Assembly: GCA_027257055.1 (NCBI GenBank)
Contig: JAPVLO010000001.1
Span: 16,100,501 to 16,164,500 of the forward strand
Origin: Cephalopachus bancanus
Lineage: Eukaryota; Chordata; Mammalia; Primates; Tarsiidae
Reading direction: 5' to 3'
DNA length: 64,000 bases
The notes below the pieces were generated by a model. That model saw nothing but the letters and a program-made list of their open reading frames with translations. It did not search any database and was not told where the DNA came from. Of this stretch, positions 42,745-54,160 are shown one piece after another. The position numbers were made by a program, and so were the translations under genes. Position 1 is the first letter of the stretch; every line of letters begins with the position of its first letter.

Positions 42745-44226
42745 ACAGGCAGAAGTAGGAGGATTAAAGAAAGCTGGCCATAGCGAGTTTCTTAAAGCGG
42801 CAAATACTCGAATGTGGAGGTTCGTCCGCGTTTACGTTTTGCTTAAGACGCCCGGTCTGAGCCCACAGCCCTGTGACCTCTGCATGAGACCTTCAGTCAG
42901 AGGAGACAAAGCACCGGGCAGGTTACGCTCGGCTGGCGGGATGTTGGAGCAGCACGGCCCATGGCGGTAAATCTGCCTGACAACCGAGGTCACTGGGTGT
43001 CTCCCTGCGCGCGTTTGCAAGGCGTTGAGATGCAGGTGCTTTGTGCGCGAGCCTTTCTTCTGGATCTGGTCTGCCGGCGCCGGGCTGAGTACGTGTGCTC
43101 CTTGCCCTTTGCCCTTTTCCTGGCAAGAAATAGGTGGAACCAATTCAAGAGGACGTCTGAGTGTGTGAAGTGTTGGTTCTGTGAGACGCAGTTCTGGTTC
43201 CTGCCCCTCTCAAGATGGCTTGAGATATTTTTGGTCTTAAAATGATGCTTTGAGTTCATAAATTGCCCCGTCGCTTTTTAAAGGGCGGCGTGGCCTCCGA
43301 AGCTGTAAATCCCCTTCTTATTTTCGTTGTAAAATTGAGTAATTGCAGCCCTTGCATCGTTGGGCTCATTAGGAAACCACAAGTGTAGTGTGGAGTTGAC
43401 TGGACACCCCGTCCAGCAGCCGCCGCTGAGCCACAAGAGTGAGCTCCGAGGAGGTGGTGACAGCAATTCAGCATCACTACTCAGTGCATTAAAAGCGGGC
43501 AGACACGGATTTCTCTCGGTGTGTCCCCCTGACGGGTTTCTCTCGGTGTGTCCCCCTTGCAGATGTCTAGTGACTTCGAGTCTGGTGGAGAGTTTCTCCC
43601 CCGGCAGAGGCTTCTCTGCTCGTCCTCAGTCCTGGCCCACTCCCTGAAGGCTCGTCCTGACTCTGTCCACAAGCCTCAGCCTGGGTGTCTCCCGCCTGGG
43701 CTCCGACCTGGCCATAGCGAGGGCAGGCTTCCTGCAGGGGATTTGGGCTCCCTCCATCCGATTTTGTCTTCCTGATGGGCCTGGCTGAGGATGAGAGAGA
43801 GCCTGGGCTGCCGCCTTGACGGGCAGCCCCAGAGCCCAGAGACACAGCCCTGCAGGAGCCAGTTCTGCCCATGCCTCGCAGCTGGGCAGCCCGGGCCCCA
43901 CGGCACGTCCAGCCCCTGCACTGACCCCTGGTGCGGGGACCAGGGTGTCAGACGGCAGCTTGGAGCACCCACAGCCCTCTGTGTCATGGGGCCAGCCAGC
44001 TGCCACTGGGGCCATGACTTCATTTGGCAAACATCACCCATGGTTTTTCTGGGCACAGATGGAGGGACCATGACATGTCCACCCCCGGCTGCCCGCGTGG
44101 GCCCCGGAAGGCGCCTTCTCACGGAGACTGCGCTGTGCCTTCAGCCACTCAGCCTCCAAGCGTGAGCGCTGAGCCTCGCCACGGGCAGGTGACGGCACCG
44201 TGTGTGACCATCAAACCACCCGACTT
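42745..44226. other. Unassigned intron DNA
   Basis: A 27-bp tandem duplication (TTTCTCTCGGTGTGTCCCCC at about 43510 and 43537) ends in TTGCAG, which mimics a splice acceptor at 43562. No supporting exon was identified. Confidence 0.45.
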
Positions 44227-44245
44227 GCAAACTGGGTTTTTTGGG

Positions 44246-44516
44246 GGTTTTTTTTTGAGTTGGAGTCTCTGTCGCCCAGACTGGAGTGCAGTGGCCGCTC
44301 CCGGCCACCGCAGCCTCGACCTGCCGGGCTCCGGGGACCCTTCCGAGTAGCCGGAACTACAGGCGCGTGCTACCATGCCTGGCTAAGTTTTGATTTGTTG
44401 TAGAGATGAGGGCTCGCCAAGTTGGCCAGGCGGGTCTCAAACCCGCGGGCTCAGGCAGTCCGCTCACCTCGGCCTCCCAAAGCGCGGGATGACAGGCTGA
44501 GCCACCGAGCCCGGCT
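44246..44516 (-). mobile_element. Alu-family SINE, young type, small deletions
   Basis: TSD GCAAACTGGGTTTTT at 44227-44241 and GCAAACTGGCTTTTT at 44517-44531. Exact right-arm hairpin at 44291-44308. Confidence 0.97.
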
Positions 44517-44830
44517 GCAAACTGGCTTTTTCCAGTGAGTGGGGAGTAAAGAGCAGACCCGAGCAGGGATCTCGCCCTGGAAATCAAACGCCCCGGGAAC
44601 CTTTCTGCTGACCCCGCGGCCTGCCTGTTCCACTCCCCGAGGGCCTTCGACCAGGAAGGGGACAGGCGGGAGGAGGGAGGCCCTGTGTGGCCACAGGTCC
44701 CGACCCCCCTGCAGAGCTGGAAACCCCGGAAGTTGACTGTTCCATGTCTGGAGGGCAGCGGAGGGAAGCAGACCAGTTCCGTCGTTTGGCCAACACTGAG
44801 AATCATAAAAATGGCTCGATCAGACAAAAT

Positions 44831-45105
44831 AGTGGCTGAGCTCAGTGCTCACACCTGCCATCCCAGCACTTGTCTGAGCCCAGGGGTTTGAGACCAGCCC
44901 GGGCAACTTGGCGAGACCGCGTCTCCACAGTAAAAAAAATGAAAAATAAAACTAGCTGGGTGTGGTGGTGTGCACCTGCTGTCCTGGCTACTCGAGAGGC
45001 TGAGGTGGAAGGATCACCTGAGCCCAGGGGGTCGAAGCTACGGTAAGCCGTGATCGTGCCCCTGCACTCCAGCCTTGGCAACAGATTGACACCCTGCCTC
45101 GATAA
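44831..45105 (+). mobile_element. Alu-family SINE with left-arm deletion
   Basis: TGGCTGAGCTCAGTGCTCAC joins CCCAGCACTTGTCTGAGCCC, losing about 25 bases. Right arm GCCGTGATCGTGCCCCTG. Confidence 0.9.
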
Positions 45106-45602
45106 CAGTAATAGTAATGATAGGACACATTGATCCTTGCAGGACAAAGAAAGCTCACCCCCTGGAACCCCCAGCCCCTTGTATGATCGGGGGCGAGTCC
45201 TGGGCGGGAGGCTTCAGAGGGGAGGCCGGGCCTTTGCAGGTCCCTGGATGCCCCGAGGCTGCAGAGGTCGGAGCCGGAGGGGACGTGTTCTCCACGTGTT
45301 GGGGTCAGAGGTCAGTGATGTTGAGATCAGATGAGCTGTGGGGGTGCTGGCACGTGCATGGGGAAGGGAGGAGGGAGCCCGGCACCCGTCCTGCATGCTG
45401 GCCACTAGACCACGGGACAGCGGCATGGCGGGTGGTCGTCCTGACTTTTTGGCCTGCGTCTGAGCCAGAGTCACTTTAGAAAAAAATCTGTTGAGGTTTC
45501 ACGTGCAGTGTTCACTGTAAAATGTGGCTTAGAAAGGTGACTCGAAGTCCTCAGGAGGAAAACTGTCCCAAGAGTATCCTCATCTGTTGAAAATAAAAAC
45601 TC
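45106..45602. other. Unassigned intron DNA
   Basis: No gene or repeat recognised. Confidence 0.5.
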
Positions 45603-45845
45603 AGCCGGGCAGGGTGGCTGGCACCTGTAGTCCCAGCTCCGTGGGAGGCGGAGGCAGGAGGGTCGCTTGAACCCGGGGGGTGGGGGCTCTGGGACCCAGG
45701 CTGGAGAGCAGTGGCACGACTGCAGCTCCCGGCAGCCCCCACCCCCGGGCTCAAGCGACCCTCCGGCCTCCGCCTCCCACGGAGCTGGGACCACGCCACC
45801 GCTCTCCAGCCTGGGTCACCGAGCGAGACCCGACTCCAACACAGA
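45603..45845. mobile_element. Right-arm Alu monomer rearranged by fold-back inversion
   Basis: It starts in plus orientation (TCAGCCGGGCAGGGTGG). From about 45689 to 45791 it is an inverted copy of the same monomer, and it ends in plus orientation (CCACCGCTCTCCAGCCTGG). The arms 45630-45688 and 45734-45791 are near-perfect reverse complements, and 45687-45717 pairs with about 45797-45825. Confidence 0.88.
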
Positions 45846-46349
45846 CGTAAATTAGGTAAGAGTGAGCGCTCAGGGGAAGGGCTCCGTTCGGTCAAATTTC
45901 AAACCCACCTGCTGAGGGGAGAGGAAGGAGCCAGCCAGGACAGCCCCTGCTGTGCCCCGCCCGGGTGCTGCGTCAGGGCCCGGGGCTCTGCCGGCGGGCC
46001 TTTGTGTGGCGCTCATTGTTGGCGCCTCTGGAAGCCCCGGCCGGCCTCGGCTTTTCAGAGTCCCGACCTGAATTTACTAGAGAGTGAAGGCTGCCGGCGT
46101 GTGGAGGAGGCCGACTTCGGATGGAAGTGAACAGATTGCCAGCGGCTCAGCGGCGCCCCCCCCCCCCCAGTTCTAAATATAACCGCGGGGCCTCCGAGAT
46201 GACTCACTCGGCGCCGCAGATGGGGGTGGGGGGGAGGCCTTAATTAACATTCCGGGAATGGAGGCTCCTTCTCTGGCCGCCTTGTCTGGGGAACACAGGC
46301 CGGACCCGTGAGGATGGCGGCTCTGCCAGCGATGATTCTGTCTGTGATC
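45846..46349. other. Unassigned intron DNA containing an enhancer-like core
   Basis: A poly-C run (about 46156-46168) precedes the motif cluster listed separately. Confidence 0.5.
46173..46260. promoter_or_regulatory. Candidate intronic enhancer core
   Basis: Within 88 bp: CTAAATATAA (46173-46182, fits the MEF2 consensus), TGACTCA (46200-46206, AP-1), TTAATTAA (46240-46247, homeodomain) and CATTCCGGGAATG (46248-46260). The last is palindromic about its centre, with two inverted TEAD-like CATTCC sites that also make a STAT-like TTCCGGGAA. Motif matches are seen; function is inferred. Confidence 0.4.
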
Positions 46350-46477
46350 TTTTTTTGTAGAGACGCCGTCTCACCGTGCGTCCCGGGCCGGTCTCGAACT
46401 CCTGGGCTCAAGCAATCCTCCTGCCTCCCCTCCCTAAGTGCTGGGATGACAGGGGTGAGCCAGTGCGCCCCGCCCAT
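46350..46477 (-). mobile_element. Free left Alu monomer (FLAM-like)
   Basis: TTTTTTTGTAGAGACGCCG to GAGCCAGTGCGCCCCGCCC. No right arm. Confidence 0.8.
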
Positions 46478-46496
46478 TGATGAGTTTTCAACAACC

Positions 46497-46779
46497 GGCC
46501 AGGCTCGGTGGCTCAGCCTGTCGTCCTGCGCTTTGGGAGGCCGAGGCGAGTGGATTGCCTGAGCCCGCGGGTTCGAGACCCACCCGGGCAACTTGGCGAG
46601 ACCTCTACAATAAATCAAAAATCAGCTGGGCACGGTAGTGCGTGCCCGTAGCTCCGGCTACTTGAAGACTGAGGTGGAAGGGTCGCCGAAGCCCAGCAGG
46701 TCAAGGCTGCGGTGGCCGGGAGCGTGCCACTGCCCTCCAGTCGGGGCAATGGAGTGAGACACCAACTCAAAAAAAAAGA
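46497..46779 (+). mobile_element. Alu-family SINE, full length
   Basis: B-box stem GCGGGTTCGAGACCCAC is one change from perfect. Right arm GTGGCCGGGAGCGTGCCAC is intermediate between old and young. Confidence 0.94.
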
Positions 46780-47778
46780 ACCAGCGAGCGCTGTCCTGGG
46801 CCTCGCACACGGTAGCTCACTCCCAGGTGTCCGTCCGCTCTTCCTCCCCGCCCCTAGGGATGCAAGCCACTTGAGAACACTGTGGTGCCCTGCGTGTACC
46901 TCAGCATCTGGCCGGAGGACGTGGCGTCAGGGATCCAGGTGAAGTGCAACTTCACACATCCCGCTTCCACGTGGAGAAGGCTCTGCCCGTGGTTAGGACT
47001 TTCGGGGGATGAGGCAGTGAGGGATGGTGCCCTGCAGCCCCCCTGTGCCCAGGGGGCGTCCTATAAACGGTCACCGAGCCCTGCTTGGAAGTCTGTCTTG
47101 TGCCGCCACCCATGAACTCACAGTCCTACTTTGGCCGAAGAGGGCTGGGAGTGGGGGGGTGAGAGATCGCCCCCTCCTTCTCTAGGCCTTGAGGCAGGCC
47201 CCAGAGGTCAGACTCCGCTCTTGGCTGCGGGAGATGCTGCAGGCGCGTCGCGAGTGTCCGCAGCCCCTCAGCTCTCTGGCTTGGACCCCTCCTTCTGGAC
47301 CAGGTTGGGGCCCATGGGATTGAAATCCTGTTTCCGAGGTGTGGCTGCCACGGCTGGACCCAATTCAGGGTTCGGCCCTGGCCAGGGTGCCGCCCCTGCC
47401 CCTCCTTAAGCCGCCAGGAGAAGTGAAAGAGGCGTCATCCTCATGCCTCGCCTGGGGCCTCGCCTGGGGCCTCGGTGCCCCGCTTGGGCCCGGGAGGTTG
47501 TGCCCATGGCTTTGTGGGCAGGGGTGGGGGCGCCGTGTGGGCACTCTAGGGGCTTCTTCACAGCCGCCGCCCGGGGCCTTGGCATCTCGGCCGCCCTGGA
47601 GCTGGTGTTGTGTGGAAAGAGATCTGGGTGACACCAGGGGGCTGGACAGGAAAGACACGTGCAGGCGTGCCTCGGGGGCTTGTGACCACGGCGGCAAATC
47701 TGTCTGCTTAGCGGTCTCCTGGGACGAGCTGTGTGACAACGGTAAGGTTTTATAGTCCTCATATGTGTAAGAATTTAT
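46780..47778. other. Unassigned GC-rich intron DNA
   Basis: Contains a short tandem, GCCTCGCCTGGG, near 47443-47468. No exon recognised. Confidence 0.5.
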
Positions 47779-47779
47779 G

Positions 47780-48070
47780 CTTTTTTTTTTCGAGTTGGAG
47801 TCTCACTCCGTCACCCAGACTGGAGCGCAGTGGCCACTCCTGGCCACTGCGGCTTCGACCTGCTGGGCTCCAGCGATCCTTCCGCCTCAGCCTTCCGAGT
47901 AGCCGGAGCCACAGGTGTGTGCCACCACAGCCAGCTAGTTTTTTGGTTTGTTGTGGAGAAGTGGTCTCACCAAGTTGCCCAGGTTGGTCTCGAACCCCTG
48001 GGTTCAGGCAGTCCTCTTGTCTCCGCCTCCCAGAGTGCTGGGATGACAGGCGTGAGTCACCACGCCCGGC
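47780..48070 (-). mobile_element. Alu-family SINE, full length
   Basis: TTTTTTTCGAGTTGGAGTCTC to CACCACGCCCGGC. Right arm GTGGCCACTCCTGGCCAC. Confidence 0.95.
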
Positions 48071-48156
48071 AAGAGTGTGTATTATGAAATACGCCTAAGG
48101 AAACGTGTGTGCGTAAATGACTGATAATTTTGTAGCATTTGATTTTATCTTGTTAG

Positions 48157-48722
48157 AGACAGGGTCCCTCGCTCTGTTGCCCAGACTGGGGTGCCGTGGT
48201 GAGATCACAGCTCACCGCAGCCTTGACATCCTGGGCTCAGGTGATCTTCCCGTCTCAGCCTCCCGAGTAGCTGGGACCACAGGCTCATGCCACCACACTT
48301 GGCTAACTTGTACCTTTTTTTTTTTTTTGAGTTGGAGTGTCACTCTGTTGCCCAGACTGGAGTGCAGGGGCCGCTCCCGGCCACCGCAGCCTCGACCTGC
48401 TGGGCTCTGGCGATCCTTCCGCCGCAGCCTTCCGAGTAGCTGGAGCTACAGGCGCCCCCTACCACGCCCAGCTAGCTTTTGATTTATTGTAGAGATGAGG
48501 TCTCACCAAGTTGCCCAGGCGGGTCTCAAACCGATAGGCTCAGGCAGTCCACTCACCTCAGCCTCCCAAGGTGCGGCATTACAGGCTGAGCCACCGAGCC
48601 CAGCTTTTTAAGTTTTTGTAGAGGCGAATTGTCCGGGCTGGTCTCGAACTCCCGGTCTCAAAGAGAACCTCCCACCCTGACCTCCGCGCAGCTGAGACTG
48701 CAGGCGTGAGCCTCCACACCTC
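48157..48722 (-). mobile_element. Outer old Alu, split by an inner Alu
   Basis: Right arm 48157-48312 (GAGACAGGGTCCCTCGC ... GGCTAACTTG) and left arm 48606-48722 (TTTTTGTAGAGGCG ... GTGAGCCTCCACACC). The older form lacks the lineage-specific right arm. Confidence 0.85.
48315..48604 (-). mobile_element. Inner Alu, full length, young type
   Basis: Pure T-tail and CpG-rich body. Right arm GGGGCCGCTCCCGGCCAC is near-perfect. Confidence 0.95.
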
Positions 48723-49809
48723 CTTCCCTGGCGGCGGGGTGAGACCGTCTGCTACGATGGTGGTGAAGCCCACAGAACAAGCGTCCCCGCTCCGTGTGAA
48801 GTGCCCCTTCCGCGGCCTGGGACAGCCGGCACCCCTGCCGTCCCCACTGGACACTCCCAGGCCCGGCCGGGCCCTGCCGCTGTGCTTTCTGGCTCTGGGT
48901 TGATGGCCCCAGGGACCTCGTGGGAGAGGGTCGGCGGGCTGTGTCCTCTTGAGACCGGCTCACTTCAGGGAGCCAGTGACCTCACGGCTCACCCACCCTG
49001 GCAGGCATCGGCGCTCTGGCCGTCTTCAGAGCCGCGGCTGTTCCATCGGGCGGACTTGCCACGCCGGCTCGGGCAGCCGCCTGTCGAGGGACCCTGGGTT
49101 GTTTCCTGCAGCAGCTTTCACTGACCCAAGACCCCCCACGGCTCCAGCACCCTTGGGTGCCCCAAACTCCACCCCACAAGACTGCAGGCCCCTGTGTCTC
49201 CAGAGAGGCGCCCGTCAGGGAAACTGGCACACACGCTCTCGGCTTTGTGAGTGTCCCGGTGGAGACCCCACTCCTCTCCTGGCCGACCCGTCCCCCACAC
49301 CAGCCAGTCTCCCTGCCCCAGGCTGATCCGCTCAGCTGAGCAATCTCCCCCACCTGGCCAAGCCCCCCCACCTGTGGCTCCCTCCCGCCGGGCGATCCCC
49401 CCTCCTGGCCACGCTGCTCCTCCCCCAAGAGTTGCTGTCTGTTCTTGCCCTTGTGAACATCTCCCTTTCTCTGGGAAATTCTGACAGGTCAGTCTTCTCC
49501 CCACTGATGTTTCAGCACACGCATGTCCGTCTGCACCTGTTGGTGTTGCTTTGGGAATATTCCCAAGGACTTCAGGTGGGAGCCCCGCTGGGCTGGAGAC
49601 CTGCGGTCTCTGCCCTGGGCTTCTCGCACCTCTGAGGGCAGGAAGGTGGGACGCTGGCACGGAGCACCCTGCTTCCTGGAGAGACCATCTGTCCTGCTTC
49701 AGTGACCTGTGTGGAGGCCAGGGCTGGGCATGGGGCATGTTGTTGGTGGATTTTTGTCTCCCCATCAGCCTGGGTGGGTCCGTCTGGGGGAGGCTCGGGT
49801 CGGTTCCGT
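48723..49809. other. Unassigned intron DNA
   Basis: Pyrimidine-rich patches (CCCCCACCTGGCC, 49340-49420). No exon recognised. Confidence 0.5.
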
Positions 49810-49945
49810 CTGACCCTGAGGCTGAGGCAGGAGGCTGGCTCGAGCCCTGGAGATAGAGGCTGCAGTGAGCCATGGTTGTGCCACCGCACGCCCGCCTGGG
49901 TGGCAGAGGGAGGCCTCAAGCCAAAAACTGAAATAAAGTCATAAA
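49810..49945 (+). mobile_element. Partial right-arm Alu monomer
   Basis: GAGGCTGAGGCAGGAGGCTGG to GGGTGGCAGAGGGAGGCC, A-rich end. Confidence 0.75.
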
Positions 49946-50636
49946 ATACAGTAAGGCGGGGCTGCGTCCTTCAGAGCTGCGTGTGGGGCTGTGTGGAGGG
50001 AGGTGAGCGCCTTTGGAGAGACGCCGGTCCCTTCTCTTCAGAGTCTTCTGACACCCTGGAGAGATCCCCGCCCCGGGTCTGGGGTCGACACTTGGCGGTC
50101 AGAGAGCGGGTGCGCTCACAGGCTCATCTTTAAAACGGGACGCAGGGGTGAAGGGAGGCCTACGATTTTGACACTGGCTTGGATGGCCAGTCCAGGACGG
50201 AGTCTCCCCTGACGAATGCCACACACCCAAACGGAGATTAAGGCGGGACAGTTGCCCATCAGGCCGCCTTTTCCTGAACCCAGGAGACCCCAGGCCCTCC
50301 CCCTGCCCCCCCCCCTCGGGGCATCGGGAAGGCTCTCGCCTTAACCCTGGCAAATCCTCGTCACACCAGCCCGCCCCAGAACGGAGTCTCCTGTGATGGT
50401 CCGGTCTGTCTGACTCAGGCATGCGTGACTTTGCGTTGCGTCAGATGGCGTCCCAGCACGTGGACACAGGGGCCTTCCGGCGCCCTGGTGATGGCCGTGC
50501 TTCTCTGGTATGCGGCCTGCTTCAGAGATGCAGTGAAAAAGCAAGTAAATGTGAAAGATAGCCTTTCGTTGTGTTTTTTCGTAATCTTCCTGTTTATTGC
50601 GGTGTTTTGAAACACCACTAAGACCTAAGGGCACCA
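49946..50636. other. Unassigned intron DNA
   Basis: No gene or repeat recognised. Confidence 0.5.
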
Positions 50637-50795
50637 TTAGCTGGGCACGGCGGTGGCCTGTGCCCGTTGTCCCGGCTGCTCCGCAGGCCAAAGAGGGAGG
50701 AGCGCCCGAGCCCAGGAGGGCGAGGCCGCGGTGAGCCGCGAGGGTGCCACTGCGCTCCAGCCTGGGCCACAGAGGGACACCGCGACTCAAAAAGA
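50637..50795 (+). mobile_element. Right-arm Alu monomer (FRAM-like)
   Basis: TTAGCTGGGCACGGCGGTGG to CACCGCGACTCAAAAAG. No left arm. Confidence 0.82.
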
Positions 50796-51269
50796 ATCAT
50801 CGTAAAATCTAAGATTACCATGTGGGCTGTGGGAACAAGGTCAGCAGCTTGGTGGGAGTTGTGTGTTCTTGATTCAGGTTGTCAAAAGACAAAATGATGA
50901 CACACTTGGTTGTGGCCGAGCTGGCTTTCATTTGTGATTTGTCTACGGGGCGGTCTCTGCTCTCCATCGTGGAAGGCTCCCTGGTCAGCGGCAGACGGCG
51001 AGTTCTGTGAGGTGGAACCAAAAGACAGAACACTTGGGGAGAGCCAGTGGTTGACGTCAGGTCTCTTAGGTCACGTCTTTGTGAGGATTAAAGTGAGGGC
51101 CTTCCTGATGACCCTGACCCGGGAGGCCTGGGGTCTCCTGGGTTCAGGAAAAGGCGGCCTGATGGAGGCCTGCCCCCCCATCTCTGTTTTGGTGTGTGAC
51201 CTTTGTCAGGGGAGACTCCGTCCTGGAATGATCTGCTCCGTCTAAGACCTTGGCCTCCCGTAAATGTGT
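50796..51269. other. Unassigned intron DNA
   Basis: Nothing recognised. Confidence 0.5.
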
Positions 51270-51920
51270 CTGATGAGAGACTTTCCATTTTGCTTCTGGG
51301 AATTCATCCTGAGGACGTCACTGCCAAGGTGCACATAGATGTTCATATCGGGCTGTCCTTTGTGGCATCGGTTGGCGTAGCCATGAAAGCAATTCAAATC
51401 TCTGTCCACAGGGGCTTACTAAACAAACTTTGAACATTCTGCCAAGTGCGGTAGCTCATGCCTGTAATCCCAGCACTCTGGGAGGCCGAGGCAGGAGGAT
51501 CGCTTGAGGCCAAGAGTTCAAAACCGGCCAGGGCAACATAGCAAGGCCTCATCTCTCCAAAAAATAAAAAAAAATTAGCTGGGTGTAGTGGCGTGCATCT
51601 GTAGTCCCAGCTATATGGGAGGCTGAGGCAGGAGGATCACTTGGGCTGTGAGCTGTGATTGTGCCAGTGCACTCCAGCCTGAGTGACAGAGGGAGACCTC
51701 GTTTCAACAAAAAAAAATTAACATTCTTGTAAGAAATATTATGCAGTCTTTTAAACAGATCATGTCGATTTGGACTCACTGATGTGGAAAGAAGTTGATG
51801 CTGGTTGGGTGAAGAAAGCATCCAACAAGCAACACCTTCGTCTTGGTCCAGTGTTGAGCCAGACGTGGTGGTATGGGTCCGTGCGCATAGGCAGAGAACG
51901 GAATTCGGAAAAACATGCCT
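51270..51920 (+). mobile_element. Old L1 3'-region fragment, split by an Alu
   Basis: TTCTGGGAATTCATCCTGAGG, the AATATTATGCAGTC(TT) motif after the Alu, and GATGTGGAAAGAAGTTGATGC follow the order of the sense 3' part of old L1 elements. Limits are approximate. Confidence 0.65.
51439..51716 (+). mobile_element. Alu-family SINE, old (J-like)
   Basis: TGCCAAGTGCGGTAGCTCATG to GACCTCGTTTCAAC. Flanked by AACATTCT on both sides. Confidence 0.93.
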
Positions 51921-52384
51921 GGAAGTGTCAGCCAGGGATCCCCTCTGGCCATCGAGGTCTGATGGCGGATTGCTTTTGTCGTCAGAGGATAAAGCTTTTA
52001 CCAAACAGAACCCAAAACAACCACCCCTTCACGCCTCCCACACCCCCCAATCCCCGCATCCCTTCGCCTCCACCCCCAGCCGCACAGCCGGGGAGCAGTT
52101 CCTCCTGAGGGGGACTTGGAAGGTGCAGCTGTCCTGGGCTCATGACCCCATCGGTGGGGGCCGCTGCCTCCCAGGGCCCTTCCCCCTGGGGCTTTGAGGC
52201 ATTTCCCTGCTGCGGCTTCTGTGACTCATGGCAGCGGAATCCACCTCTAAGGAGGCCACCCCGCCACAGCCCCTAGGTGCGCCTGACGTCAGTATGGAAG
52301 ACAAGCCCAGGGAGGGCTGGGTGGGGTGACATCCCTCCGCCCTGGAGCACTTCACGGCCCTCTCTGTTTAAAAACATAAAAACA
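51921..52384. other. Unassigned intron DNA
   Basis: C-rich patch 52020-52085. Nothing else recognised. Confidence 0.5.
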
Positions 52385-52385
52385 A

Positions 52386-52683
52386 GCCGGGCTCGGTGGC
52401 TCAGCCTGTCATCCCGCGCCTTTGGGAGGCTGAGGCGAGTGGACTGCCTGAGCCCGCGGGTTCGAGACCCGCCTGGGCAGCCAGACCTCATCTCTACAAT
52501 AAATCAAAAAATCAGCCGGGCGTGGTAGTGCATCCCTGTAATTCCGGCTACTGGGAAGGCTGAGGCGGAAGGATCGCCGGAGCCCGGCAGGTCGAGGCTG
52601 CGGTGGCTGGGAGCGGCCGCTGCACTCCAGTCTGGGTGACAGAGTGAGACTCCAACTCAAAACAAAAAAAAACAAAAAAACCC
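52386..52683 (+). mobile_element. Alu-family SINE, full length, young type
   Basis: Exact B-box stem at 52456-52472. TSD CATAAAAACAAG and CATAAAAACAG. Confidence 0.96.
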
Positions 52684-52692
52684 CATAAAAAC

Positions 52693-52992
52693 AGGCTGGG
52701 CTTGGTGGCCCACGCCTGTCACCCTAGCAAGTTGGGAGGCTGAGGTGAGAGGATGGCTCGAGCTCAGGAGCTCGAGACTAGCCTGGGCCACATAGAGAGA
52801 CCTTGTCTCTACAAAAAACCCAAAAAGTTAGCCAGGTGTGGTGGTGCATGCCCGTACTCCCTCCTACTCGGGAGTCTGAGGCAGAAAGCTCGCCTGAGCC
52901 CGGGAGGTTGAGGCTGGTGTAAGCCTCTGCAGTTGCAACACTGTACTTCAGCCTGGGCGACAGAGGGAGACTCCGACTTCACAACAAAACCA
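52693..52992 (+). mobile_element. Old Alu SINE, full length
   Basis: GGCTGGGCTTGGTGGCCCACG to GAGACTCCGACTTC. Directly behind the preceding copy. Confidence 0.9.
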
Positions 52993-53885
52993 AAGGCATG
53001 AAACAGCTTTCCATGTTCTTGGACTTGAAAGCCAGGAGGGGCTCGTGACCTGGGGGCTGGGTGGCGGGGAGGGTCCCCCAAGACGGCAGAGGTGGCCGGG
53101 GGGGATCCCAGCGTCAGTGGCGGGGACGCCTGCGCCCACTCTCCCGCCTGCTGTGGGCTTCCTGGGGGTGCGCCTCTCTCCCCCCGCCCCCTCCTGACCC
53201 TTGGCTTGCTTGTGCTGCACGTGACTGCCTTTCGGGGTGTTGAGGAAAAGGCAGTTTTCCAAATGAAGGCTAGTATGAGTGAGGAGGAGGGGCCCACAGG
53301 AAGGGGCAAGACGTGAGGGTGACCAAGAGCCGGGCCGGGCGGTGGCGCCGCGGCTTCGGGGACGGGTGCAGTACCCAGACCCCAACAGGCCATGAGAGGG
53401 GCCAGACGCATAGCCCACTCTGTAGGAGTTCGAGTCCTCTCAACTTAAAAGTCCTGGGATGGTGTGTATGACCCTGAAGTCTGGGGGAGTTTGTTAGGGG
53501 AAAGGCCAAGTTAAGGAGGTGTGTTCTGAGTCCGTCTCCATCTCACTAGGCAGGCGTCCATCGCCCCGGGGTTTGGGATTGTGATTTGGCTTGACACCCG
53601 TAGGCACTGACAGCAAATATTGAGACAGGGCCTGGGACTCCACGGGGTCAGAGACTCATTTGCAGCTGTTGGACGGGGAGGCTGTCTGGACCCGGCGTCA
53701 GCAGAAAGGAGCGTTTGAGACAAGGGCGCTGTGTTGGTCAGCCACAACATCCCGGGTCCGACGCCCGCCTAGTGAGATGGGGACTTGCTGCTTCGTGGGG
53801 CAGGTGTGACCTTGACCTTGCTTCCCTTGGCCTTAGATCCTGTTGATAGTTTGGTATCCTACTGCCGCAGAGTCTGTTGTGTTCC
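52993..53885. other. Unassigned intron DNA
   Basis: No gene or repeat recognised. Confidence 0.5.
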
Positions 53886-54160
53886 TTTTTTCTCTTTTTA
53901 TTGAGTTGGGGTCTCACTCTGTTGCCCAGGCCGGGATACAGTGGCAGGATCATGACTCATCCAGCCTTTACCGCCTGGCTTAGGTGATCCTCCTGCCTCA
54001 GCCTCCTGAGTAGCTGGGACTACAGGCTCATACCAGCACGCCCAGCCAATTTTTTGAATTTTTGAAGAGATGAGATCTCACTGTGTTGCTCAAGTGATCC
54101 TCCCACCTCGGCCTCCAGAGCTGTACTGGGTTTATAGGTGTGAACCGCCCCCCTGGCCTC
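53886..54160 (-). mobile_element. Alu-family SINE, old (J-like)
   Basis: GAGTTGGGGTCTCACTCTG to GAACCGCCCCCCTGGCC. Left-arm deletion of the B-box region. Confidence 0.9.
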
